Shown here: positions 9,048-17,015 of the stretch, in pieces
How positions within the stretch are numbered: position 1 is the stretch's first letter
How the letters are laid out: each line of letters begins with the position of its first letter
Source of the DNA: Tetragenococcus sp041859945
GTDB taxonomy: Bacteria; Bacillota; Bacilli; Lactobacillales; Enterococcaceae
Reading direction: 5' to 3'
Length of the DNA stretch: 64,000 nt
Assembly (NCBI GenBank): GCA_041859945.1
Contig: JBFLGC010000002.1
Location: 41,372 to 105,371, forward strand
The notes under the pieces: generated by a model
What the model was told of the DNA's origin: nothing
Database searches by the model: none
Seen by the model: only the letters and a program-made list of their open reading frames with translations
Program-made: the position numbers and the translations under genes

Positions 9048-9968
9048 ATGTTATTGACTGATAAAATCAAAGAAAGCCATTTTTCGCCAGCCGAACAAAA
9101 TGTGATCGACTATATTTTAGATGAACGACATGACATCGAAAAAATGACCATCAAACAACTTGCCCAGGTAACCTTTGTCCATCCATCGACTTTGATCCGC
9201 ATTGCTAAAAAACTACACTATCCCGGTTGGACAGATTTTAAAAAGGATTATATAAATGAGCAACGTTACTTGACTCATCATTTTGAGACGATCGATCCCA
9301 ATTTGCCCTTTTCAAAAAATGATCCGGCGCTAAAAATCGCTCAAAAAATGGCTTTGTTGAAACAAACAGCGATTGAGGACACCTTTTCGTTGTTGACCCA
9401 TGATGCCTTACAACAAGCCATCGCAGCGCTTGATCATGCCAACAGAATCCAAATTTTCGCCTCGAATACGAATCTCTTGCTTTGCCACGACTTTGCCCTT
9501 AAAATGCGTCATATTCAAAAAGATGTGCGGCTATCTGAAGTGATCGGTGAACAAGAATACGATGCTTATAATACCGATCTTAAAACTTGCTCTATCTTGA
9601 TCTCCTACACCGGTGAAAATGAACTATTGACCCATGTAATACCTATTCTAAAAAAACAAAAAGGAACGATCCTGTCCTTGACTAGTATCGGCGAAAGTAC
9701 CTTGGCCAGAGAAGCTGACTGTCATTTACCGATCACGACTCGCGAAAGATTATATTCTAAAATCGGTAATTTCACGATCACCACTTCGATCAGCTATTTG
9801 TTGGATATCCTGTACAGTGCCTTATTTGCCAAAAATTATGAGCAAAATCTGCAACACTTGATCACACTTGGTAAATCATTTGATAACCGGACGAGCACAG
9901 CACCAGTCATGCAAGAATCTTGGCCCACACCTGAACGGCAGATCACCGACTCGTTTATTCCAAACTAA
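9048..9968 (+). CDS. MurR/RpiR-family transcriptional regulator
   Basis: A 306-residue regulator with an N-terminal helix-turn-helix of the RpiR type (residues 1-75; MTIKQLAQVTFVHPSTLIRIAKKL) and a C-terminal SIS sugar-phosphate isomerase-like domain (about 110-250; ILISYTGENELLTHVIPILKK). Such proteins sense phosphosugars. A strong GGAGAGGTGAGG ribosome site precedes the ATG. It is divergent from the histidine phosphatase-HAD-bglA operon, which it probably controls through the palindrome at 8979-8995. Whether it activates or represses cannot be told from the sequence. Confidence 0.88.
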   Translation: MLLTDKIKESHFSPAEQNVIDYILDERHDIEKMTIKQLAQVTFVHPSTLIRIAKKLHYPGWTDFKKDYINEQRYLTHHFETIDPNLPFSKNDPALKIAQKMALLKQTAIEDTFSLLTHDALQQAIAALDHANRIQIFASNTNLLLCHDFALKMRHIQKDVRLSEVIGEQEYDAYNTDLKTCSILISYTGENELLTHVIPILKKQKGTILSLTSIGESTLAREADCHLPITTRERLYSKIGNFTITTSISYLLDILYSALFAKNYEQNLQHLITLGKSFDNRTSTAPVMQESWPTPERQITDSFIPN

Positions 9969-9969
9969 A

Positions 9970-10010
9970 AACGCCCTCAGCTAACCTTATTTAGCTGAGG
10001 GGCACTTTCT
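9970..10010. terminator. Bidirectional terminator between the RpiR gene and the ABC exporter
   Basis: Perfect 10-bp stem CCCTCAGCTA/TAGCTGAGGG (9974-9983 and 9992-10001) with an 8-base loop. It is flanked by A-rich sequence on one side and CTTTCTTTT on the other, and lies between two convergent genes. Confidence 0.87.
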
Positions 10011-10011
10011 T

Positions 10012-11793
10012 TTATGCTTCACTACTTTGGAGGCGATACATGTCGGCGTACAGGCCATTCTTTGCTAATAAATGTTCATGATCGCCGCGTTCCACGATCG
10101 TACCCTTGTCTAAGACAAGAATCAAGTCAGCATCGCGAATCGTCGACAACCGATGGGCAATGGCGATCGTCGTCCGACCTTCGCGCATACGCGAAAGACC
10201 GGCTTGTATCAGGCCTTCTGTTTCGGTGTCGATATTGGCAGTCGCCTCATCTAAGACTAAGATCTTAGGATGTGTCACGATAGTCCGTGCAAATGAGATC
10301 AACTGCCGCTCGCCACTAGAAAGTCCGGCCCCATGTTCAATCACTTTGGCATGGTAAGTATCAGGTAATTTTTCGATAAAACTGTCGGCTTGTACAAAAT
10401 GAGCCGCTGCAATGACTTCTTCATCGGTGATTTCAGGATTCAGTAAACGGATATTATCGGCAATATCCCCATAAAACATAAAGGCATCTTGCAAAACCAA
10501 GCCCATCTTTTGCCGCAATTCCTCGATCGGAAAATCGCGGATATCACGATCATCGATCAAGATTTGGCCCTCATAAAATTCATAAAAGCGCATCAAGACA
10601 TTGATGATCGAGCTTTTCCCACTACCCGTATGACCAACTAAAGCCACTGTTTCACCAGGATGTGCTACAAACGAAATGTGATTTAAGACATTATGCGTCC
10701 CATCATAAGAAAAACTCACATCGCGAAATTCGATCTTACCTTGTAAAATCGTGCTATTGGCTCCAGCATTTTGTTGCGGCGTGTATTCTGTGTCATCGAT
10801 GATCCTTAAGATACGACTACCAGCGACCGTTCCGTCGGTAAAGACACTCAAAAAGTCCATCATTTGCGACATCGGATTGAAAAAGCTTTGGACATAAGTT
10901 GTAAAAGCATAGATCAAACCGACTTCTAAAGGCGAATGAAGCGCGTCAATGCCAAACAAGGTCAATGACATAGCGATCGCTAAAGCATACAACAAATCAA
11001 TGATCGGTGACAATAGTAACGAGTTGGTGCGGATCATGGCATAGCGCGTATTTAGGTACTCGGTATTCGTCGCTTCAAATTCTTCATTCAACCGTTTCTC
11101 TTGCCGAAATTGTTGGACGATCTGCATACCTGATATCGACTCATTCAATTTGGTATTCATTTGACTGAGCTTTTCCCGCATGCGGCGATAGATCCGTGAA
11201 CTATATTTTTGATAATACCAGATCACAACTAACAAAATCGGTAAAAACAAAAGATTAGCAAGTGCGATTTTGGCATTGATCCTAAGCATGGCTATAAAAG
11301 ACGTCGCCACTGCAAAAACTCCCGTTAAGATCGTCAGAAAGACATACCAAAAATCAAATAAAGTTTCGGTATCGTTGGTGACTCTTGATACAATCGAGCC
11401 AGCTGGCGTTTTATCAAAATAACGCATGCCTAATGTATGCAACTTTTCAAACAATTTGATACGAATAAATTGAAACGTTTTTAAGGCTCCCATAGAATAA
11501 AGAAAGCCTTGGAAAAACCAGATCAGAGCTTTTAAAATCGTCCCCATCAGGTAAAGACCGGCAAAAAGTAGGATCACTTGCATGGTAGCACTTTGTTTCA
11601 TCAGATAATCATCGATCAAATGTTGCAAGATCCTCGGCATCAAGATGTTGATGATAGAAAGCATGAAGGCAAACAAAATGGCCCCTGCAAAGGTCCAGCG
11701 AAAAGGTTTCGCATATTTGAACAAACGCTGGACGATATTCTTTTGTTCTTTAAAAGGGATCGATTTCGACCAAACAGATTCTTGTTGTTCCAT
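10012..11793 (-). CDS. ABC exporter half-transporter, EfrB/LmrD/BmrD-like subunit
   Basis: A type IV ABC exporter subunit: six transmembrane helices in residues about 25-320 followed by an NBD. The Walker A motif is GHTGSGKSS, the signature is LSSGERQLISFART (a deviation from LSGGQ), and Walker B LVLDEATANID has the catalytic glutamate. The start at 11793 has an AGGAGTG ribosome site and overlaps the stop of the upstream subunit gene (TAATG); a longer frame to 11844 would lie inside that gene. With its partner it forms a heterodimeric multidrug exporter comparable to enterococcal EfrAB or lactococcal LmrCD. Which drugs it exports is not known from the sequence. Confidence 0.88.
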   Translation of the reverse strand: MEQQESVWSKSIPFKEQKNIVQRLFKYAKPFRWTFAGAILFAFMLSIINILMPRILQHLIDDYLMKQSATMQVILLFAGLYLMGTILKALIWFFQGFLYSMGALKTFQFIRIKLFEKLHTLGMRYFDKTPAGSIVSRVTNDTETLFDFWYVFLTILTGVFAVATSFIAMLRINAKIALANLLFLPILLVVIWYYQKYSSRIYRRMREKLSQMNTKLNESISGMQIVQQFRQEKRLNEEFEATNTEYLNTRYAMIRTNSLLLSPIIDLLYALAIAMSLTLFGIDALHSPLEVGLIYAFTTYVQSFFNPMSQMMDFLSVFTDGTVAGSRILRIIDDTEYTPQQNAGANSTILQGKIEFRDVSFSYDGTHNVLNHISFVAHPGETVALVGHTGSGKSSIINVLMRFYEFYEGQILIDDRDIRDFPIEELRQKMGLVLQDAFMFYGDIADNIRLLNPEITDEEVIAAAHFVQADSFIEKLPDTYHAKVIEHGAGLSSGERQLISFARTIVTHPKILVLDEATANIDTETEGLIQAGLSRMREGRTTIAIAHRLSTIRDADLILVLDKGTIVERGDHEHLLAKNGLYADMYRLQSSEA

Positions 11794-13547
11794 TAATGAT
11801 CCACTCCTTTCTCGATTTTTGCTTCTAATTGTTGCTTGTCCCACATGCGTTTATACCAGCCGTCATTTGCTAGTAATTGGGCATGCGTCCCACGTTCAAC
11901 GATTTGGCCTGCATCGATGACTAATATCTCTTTGGCATGCATGACACTACTCAAACGATGAGCCGCAATGATCGTGGTTTTATTATGCCTTTCTACTTTT
12001 AAATGATGCAAAATCGCCTCTTCTGTTTTAGCATCGACCGCCGATAAGGCATCATCTAAAATCAATAATTCAGGCTCAACGACCAAAGCACGGGCAATCG
12101 AGATCCGTTGTTTTTGCCCCCCCGACAAAGAAACGCCCCGCTCACCGACCATAGTATCATAGCCTTCTGGTAAAGCCTTGATGTCCTCATCGATCACAGC
12201 AATTTGTGCCGCATGCTCGACTTCAGTCTGCTCAATACGTGGTTTTGCAAAACGAATATTGTCTCTTATCGTCATTGAAAAAAGAAAGTGATCCTGCGGC
12301 ACATAGCCAATGGAATGGAGTAAGGCATCCAAAGAATAATTTTTGATATTATGACCACCAAATTGTAAAGTTCCTTCATATCGATCATATTCACGCATCA
12401 ATAATTTGAGCAAGGTCGTTTTCCCAGCTCCGGTTTTGCCAACCAAACCTAGCATCTCACCTTCATTTATCGTTACATGGATGTTTTCTAAAGCCGGTTT
12501 CGAACCATCGGGATACTGGAAGGAATCGATCGCAACTTGGATCGCCCCCTTAGCCGGTTCTGTGATCGCATGGCTTTGTTCAATGATATGGGTCTTTTCA
12601 TGTAATAATTCCGAAACCCGATCATAGCTGGCATTGCCCCGTTCCAATACATTGAATAGGCGGCCAATAGCAAACATCGGCCAAACAAGCATGCCGATAT
12701 AACTAATGAAAGAAACCAATTGCCCAATAGTGATCACATCTTTCATGATATAGTTGGCTCCAAGGATGATCGTCAAAACGTAAGAAATCCCGATGATCAA
12801 GGTGATAAACGGATCAAATAATGAATCCAAAAAAATCACTCGGCGATTAGTTCGAATGGCATCCGTGATTTTTTCCGAGAAATCGGCAATATCTTCTTTT
12901 TCTTGACCAAATGTCTTAATCACTTTCATCCCAGTGATACTTTCTTGCGCTTTATCATTGATATCCGAAAAGGATTGTTGCGCATCACCAAAGGCATCAT
13001 GCATTTTAGCGCCTAAGACTTTTGAGGTAAGCGCTAATAAGGGTAAAGGCACAACCGCTAATAAGGTCAAGCGCCAATCCACAAATAAAACCATAGCGAT
13101 GATCGTCATCGAACCGGTAATAAAAGAATCAGCAAAAGTCAAGATCCCCGCCCCGGCTACATTTTGAATCGCATTCAAATCATTGGTGGCATGGGCCATC
13201 AAATCGCCCGTCCGATACTTTTGATAAAATTCATGATCCATACGTGTAAAATGGTCAAAAAGGCGTCGCCGCAATTCTTTTTCAAGTCGCGCTGCCCCGC
13301 CCCAAATCTTGGTGCGCCACACATAGCGCAACAGATATTGACTGATCGCTGTTATGATCAGTCCGATGATCCAAAAAACAATAGTATCGATATGGATCGT
13401 TTTTGACGCGATCTCATCTATGATCGTACCGATGACACGTGGTGGAATCAACTGTAAGACCGCGACCAATACCAGTGCTCCAACACCGATCAAATAATTC
13501 TTTTTTTCTTTTTTAAAAAACCAACTTAACTTCCCAAAAATCGACAT
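11793..13547 (-). CDS. ABC exporter half-transporter, EfrA/LmrC/BmrC-like subunit
   Basis: The 584-residue first subunit of the exporter pair, with an N-terminal six-helix membrane domain and a C-terminal NBD. Walker A is GKTGAGKTT, the signature LSGGQKQRISIARAL is canonical, but Walker B reads LLILDDALSAVD, with aspartate where the catalytic glutamate is expected. Together with the altered signature in the second subunit this gives one degenerate and one canonical ATP site, the hallmark of heterodimeric exporters (TM287/288, BmrCD, LmrCD, EfrAB). The two genes are coupled by a one-base TAATG overlap. yneF lies upstream in the same direction with a terminator between. Confidence 0.88.
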   Translation of the reverse strand: MSIFGKLSWFFKKEKKNYLIGVGALVLVAVLQLIPPRVIGTIIDEIASKTIHIDTIVFWIIGLIITAISQYLLRYVWRTKIWGGAARLEKELRRRLFDHFTRMDHEFYQKYRTGDLMAHATNDLNAIQNVAGAGILTFADSFITGSMTIIAMVLFVDWRLTLLAVVPLPLLALTSKVLGAKMHDAFGDAQQSFSDINDKAQESITGMKVIKTFGQEKEDIADFSEKITDAIRTNRRVIFLDSLFDPFITLIIGISYVLTIILGANYIMKDVITIGQLVSFISYIGMLVWPMFAIGRLFNVLERGNASYDRVSELLHEKTHIIEQSHAITEPAKGAIQVAIDSFQYPDGSKPALENIHVTINEGEMLGLVGKTGAGKTTLLKLLMREYDRYEGTLQFGGHNIKNYSLDALLHSIGYVPQDHFLFSMTIRDNIRFAKPRIEQTEVEHAAQIAVIDEDIKALPEGYDTMVGERGVSLSGGQKQRISIARALVVEPELLILDDALSAVDAKTEEAILHHLKVERHNKTTIIAAHRLSSVMHAKEILVIDAGQIVERGTHAQLLANDGWYKRMWDKQQLEAKIEKGVDH

Positions 13548-13597
13548 GATTTCCTCCTCATCTTACTTTCTTAAACGTTTCATGACCCCTTTCTAGA

Positions 13598-13632
13598 CCA
13601 AAAAAAAACAGGCTGTGAAACCAGCCCGTTAT
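13598..13632 (-). terminator. Terminator after yneF
   Basis: Stem AACGGGCTGG / CAGCCTGTT (minus strand) with loop TTTCA, followed by nine T residues, directly behind the yneF stop codon. Confidence 0.83.
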
Positions 13633-13639
13633 TGTCCAA

Positions 13640-13861
13640 TCAGTCCTTCGATTGATTTTTCATTTGTTGCATCATTTGGCGTATCTTCTTTTCAGAAGGC
13701 TTTTGCCCCATCGACATCATCATGGTCCGCAACATATCCTCATTAACGGGAGGATTTTTCTTTAAATAATCTTGCATATATTTACGTGCTAAAAAGAAGC
13801 CACCGATTGCCCCTACTACTAAAGCGATCACTGCAATCAAAACAACGATTCCTGTATTCAT
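13640..13861 (-). CDS. yneF: UPF0154 (YneF-like) small membrane protein
   Basis: A 73-residue protein with one N-terminal transmembrane helix (residues about 5-25, GIVVLIAVIALVVGAIGGFF) followed by a basic cytoplasmic tail ARKYMQDYLKKNPPVNEDMLRTMM. This is the conserved UPF0154 pattern found across Firmicutes; the function is unknown. An AGGAGG-like ribosome site precedes the ATG. It ends in its own terminator. Confidence 0.88.
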   Translation of the reverse strand: MNTGIVVLIAVIALVVGAIGGFFLARKYMQDYLKKNPPVNEDMLRTMMMSMGQKPSEKKIRQMMQQMKNQSKD

Positions 13862-13965
13862 CTTAAAATTCCTCCTTTCTAACTAATCTCACTGATTAAT
13901 TTTACTAGATAAAATCAAAAAAAGAAAGAGAAATATTAAATTATTTGAATAAATCCTATTCCTTG

Positions 13966-14020
13966 GTTACAATTCAAAGTCGACTTTAGGCTAACGCTAC
14001 ACTTTCACGTTGTATCTGCT
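13966..14020. repeat. Fragment of the intergenic repeat family (copy B)
   Basis: About 55 bases begin with GTTACAATTCAAAG and continue with GCTACACTTTCACGTTGT, matching the left ends of the copies at 42485 and 48543. No right end is present, so it is a decayed or truncated copy. Confidence 0.6.
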
Positions 14021-14095
14021 ATAAAAATGACTTAAACCTGCAATTATTTAAGTATAAGCGTGTATTCATCATCCATACTTTGCTTTTTTTATGAC

Positions 14096-15013
14096 TTATC
14101 CGATCGATACTCCCAATAGCAACAACAAAATCGTCATTAAAGGCAAGCTGATCAAAAAACTAAGCGATGAGCCAAAACCAACCGTTTCTGCTTTGACCCC
14201 CGCCGTGACTGAATTGATCACACCAAACAGAGGGATGGGAGTGACTGCCATCAAGCACAGAACGATTTTGGGTAAAGGCGGGATCGGTAATAGAGCCAAA
14301 AAAACGACAAAGGCTAGGCCGATCCCATAGCGAAATCCAAACAACTTGAACACATCTTTACGATTTTTCGCTGGTAGATAGAGATCCAAAAAGAGACCGA
14401 TCATAAACATCGACAAAAAGACATTGGCATCAGCTATTGGCTGTAATATTTCTAATAAACCATTTGGCAGAGTAATCGACAAACTACGTAAGACTAACAT
14501 GATGATGTAAGCTGTGAATGCTGGTGAAAGAAATAATTGCCGCAAAATTTTTTTAGGAGAAAAAGACGTCGTACTACCGACAAAACGATCCGTGACTACT
14601 TTTGTGCCTCCTGCTAACATGAGGCTATTGCCCAAATCAAACATGGAGATAAAGGGAACGGCTTGCGGTAAAAAACTTTGGATAAAGGGCAAGGCAAAAT
14701 TGCCGATATTAAATCCTGAGGCGCAGTAAAGAAAAAATTGTTGTTGGGCGTTACCGTCTTTTTTTGAAAATAGATGGACTAAAAATAATTGTAAAAAAGT
14801 CCAAACTAAGGCAATTACTATAAATAGCAATAAACCTGCCGATAGATCCATATGCGCAAAATTGACAATGATCACCGCAGGCAAGGTGACATTTACGATC
14901 ACCACTGAAAGAGTATTTCCATCAGCCTTTGATAATATATTCAAACGTTTTAAAAAGTAACCCAAAAGAATGATTATCATTAAACCTATGGCGTGTATCA
15001 AAATTTCTATCAT
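14096..15013 (-). CDS. AEC-family (auxin efflux carrier-like) permease
   Basis: A 305-residue, very hydrophobic protein with about ten predicted membrane helices, beginning MIEILIHAIGLMIIILLGYFL and showing the family pattern LNILSKADGNTLSVVIVNVTLPA in the first 50 residues. Bacterial AEC proteins near this type carry malate, malonate or other small organic anions; the substrate here cannot be told. It lies downstream of tyrS on the same strand but is separated from it by a strong terminator, so it is probably transcribed separately. Confidence 0.82.
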   Translation of the reverse strand: MIEILIHAIGLMIIILLGYFLKRLNILSKADGNTLSVVIVNVTLPAVIIVNFAHMDLSAGLLLFIVIALVWTFLQLFLVHLFSKKDGNAQQQFFLYCASGFNIGNFALPFIQSFLPQAVPFISMFDLGNSLMLAGGTKVVTDRFVGSTTSFSPKKILRQLFLSPAFTAYIIMLVLRSLSITLPNGLLEILQPIADANVFLSMFMIGLFLDLYLPAKNRKDVFKLFGFRYGIGLAFVVFLALLPIPPLPKIVLCLMAVTPIPLFGVINSVTAGVKAETVGFGSSLSFLISLPLMTILLLLLGVSIG

Positions 15014-15038
15014 GGCTGTTTCCTTCTTTTACTCTTGA

Positions 15039-15066
15039 AAAAGAGGCTGTAGACACAGCCTCTTTT
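15039..15066 (-). terminator. Terminator of tyrS
   Basis: GAGGCTGT-AGAC-ACAGCCTC, a perfect 8-bp stem flanked by A and T runs, directly behind the tyrS stop codon. Confidence 0.88.
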
Positions 15067-15069
15067 AAG

Positions 15070-16332
15070 TTAAAATTGTAATAAGAAATATTTTTTCTTG
15101 CCACGGCGTACAACCGTCGTCAATCCTTCGATTTTATCACTTTCTTGTAATTCATAAGTCAAGTCTTGAATTCGTTCACCGTTTAGATAGATGGCACCAT
15201 TTTGGATATCTTCTCTGGCTTGGCGTTTTGAAGATTCTATAGTAGCAGAAACGAGAAGATCGACCAAGGTTCCCCTATCTTCTGCGGTCACTTGATAACT
15301 TGGAACACCTTTGAACCCTAAAGAAATGTCTGCTGCTGAAAGATCTTTGATCGCCCCGCTAAAGAGTGCTTCTGATATCCGTACCGCTTGTTCATAAGCT
15401 TTTTCTCCATGAACCAAGGTGGTGACTTCTTTGGCCAAAGCTTTTTGAGCCAGTCTTGTTTCGGGTGCTTTAACAAATTCAGCTTCAATTTCCGCAATTT
15501 CATCTAATGATAAGAAGGTGAAATATTTCATAAATTTGATAACATCGCGGTCATCCGTGTTATACCAAAATTGATAAAATTCATAAGGTGTGGTCTTGTC
15601 CGCATCGAGCCAAACTGCATTTCCTTCAGTCTTCCCGAATTTCGTACCATCCGCTTTCGTGATAAGTGGCATCGTCAAACCAAATCCTTGGACATCTTTT
15701 TCACGGCGTAGCAATTCGATCCCTGATGTGATATTGCCCCATTGGTCACTACCACCTAGTTGTAATAGACAGCCATATTTCTCATAAAGTTTCAAAAAAT
15801 CATAGGCTTGTAATAGTTGGTAAGCAAACTCAGTATAGGAGATCCCAGAAACGATCCGTCGTTTGACACTTTCTTTACTCATCATGTAGTTAATAGTGAA
15901 ATTTTTGCCCACATCACGCAAGAAATCGATCATCGTCATGCTGCCTAGCCAATCATAATTATTAGCAAGGATCGCGGGATTTTTTTCATCATCGAAATCG
16001 ATAAAACGGGATAATTGGTCCTTGATAGATTGCGACCACCCCTTTACAGTATCTGCTGTATTTAATTGACGTTCTTGATCTTTAAATGACGGGTCTCCGA
16101 TCATCCCAGTCGCACCACCAACTAAGGCAATCGGCACATGACCATTTTGCTGAAAACGTCGCAAAGTCAAAATCGGTAACAGATGTCCGATATGCAAACT
16201 ATCGGCTGTAGGATCAAAACCTACATATAATTTAACCGATTCCTTATTCAATTGTTTTTCTAATGCTGCTTCATCAGTCGTTTGATGAACCAACCCCCGT
16301 GCTTTTAATTCTTGAAAAAAATCTAAACTCAC
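15070..16332 (-). CDS. tyrS: Tyrosyl-tRNA synthetase
   Basis: Class I aminoacyl-tRNA synthetase that charges tRNA-Tyr (a tRNA-Tyr gene lies at 54.5 kb). The 420-residue protein contains the HIGH motif in DSLHIGHLLPI near residue 48, the tyrosine-binding stretch QLGGSDQWGN near 195, and KFGKT near 232 as the KMSKS equivalent typical of TyrS in bacilli. A C-terminal S4-like RNA-binding domain covers about 350-420 (SKRQAREDIQNGAIYLNGERI). No T-box leader is visible upstream; instead the upstream gap is occupied by a repeat element. Confidence 0.96.
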   Translation of the reverse strand: MSLDFFQELKARGLVHQTTDEAALEKQLNKESVKLYVGFDPTADSLHIGHLLPILTLRRFQQNGHVPIALVGGATGMIGDPSFKDQERQLNTADTVKGWSQSIKDQLSRFIDFDDEKNPAILANNYDWLGSMTMIDFLRDVGKNFTINYMMSKESVKRRIVSGISYTEFAYQLLQAYDFLKLYEKYGCLLQLGGSDQWGNITSGIELLRREKDVQGFGLTMPLITKADGTKFGKTEGNAVWLDADKTTPYEFYQFWYNTDDRDVIKFMKYFTFLSLDEIAEIEAEFVKAPETRLAQKALAKEVTTLVHGEKAYEQAVRISEALFSGAIKDLSAADISLGFKGVPSYQVTAEDRGTLVDLLVSATIESSKRQAREDIQNGAIYLNGERIQDLTYELQESDKIEGLTTVVRRGKKKYFLLQF

Positions 16333-16472
16333 TTTTCTTCCTCCTTATGTAAGGTAAAAAGATTTCCTCTTTACCATTTTCCTATTGATTGTATATTCCT
16401 TTCCATATTAACTGAAAGCAAACAAAATATAAAGGGTTCTCTTCAAAATTTTTAAGATTTAAAATTACATGT

Positions 16473-16903
16473 GATTACAGTTCACAGCTGAACTTGAACG
16501 CTACACTACAAAATAGACTCGCTTAAAGCTCCATGGAACCGTCGTGAGCTTATGGATTGACTTTCAACCTTCAAACGCTCAGCAACCCTAAAGGAGCCAA
16601 AGTAGATCATTCCCATTGGCTCTCTACTTACGATAACTTCGCAGTTGTATTTGTTCTGTTTTGCTCAACCGTCCTGTCATATGCCCTTTCTTTTTAAAAG
16701 TAGAATCACTGTACGCTGTCATGTGTCCTTTCTTTTTAAAGGTAGGTTTACTATTAAATTTTAAAATTCTATTGACTTGTGTAACAAGGCAGAGGAGATG
16801 ATGGATAATGCCTACTTACTACTCTCAGTTGCTATCTTTATCAGTAAATTTAGCCGTGTCAATCCCGACCTTGATCTGATCCATTTGAGCCGTAAATTGT
16901 AAC
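16473..16903. repeat. Intergenic repeat element copy C with terminal inverted repeats
   Basis: A 431-bp non-coding block fills most of the 680-base gap between tyrS and the PBP gene. The left end GATTACAGTTCACAGCTGA is an imperfect inverted repeat of the right end GAGCCGTAAATTGTAAC (16887-16903). Inside are two tandem units around TGTCATATGCCCTTTCTTTTT (16676-16750), and the module TTGACTTGTGTAACAAGGCA, which is shared with copy D at 42.8 kb. No clear flanking duplication is seen. The remainder of the gap (16333-16472 and 16904-17015) shows only AT-rich promoter-like sequence for the PBP gene. Confidence 0.68.
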
Positions 16904-17015
16904 TACTCATTATCAATTTTTTTATAATTTTTGACATGAAAAAAAGGAATCCTATCCAAGACAGTGATTTTTTGTTATAATCATAAAGAATTGAAAGAAA
17001 ATTGAGGTGACTATT

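Noticed and set aside
16333..17015. T-box riboswitch upstream of tyrS
   Set aside because: No T-box sequence (GGTGG-ACCGCG type) or specifier-loop structure could be found; the gap is filled by repeat copy C.
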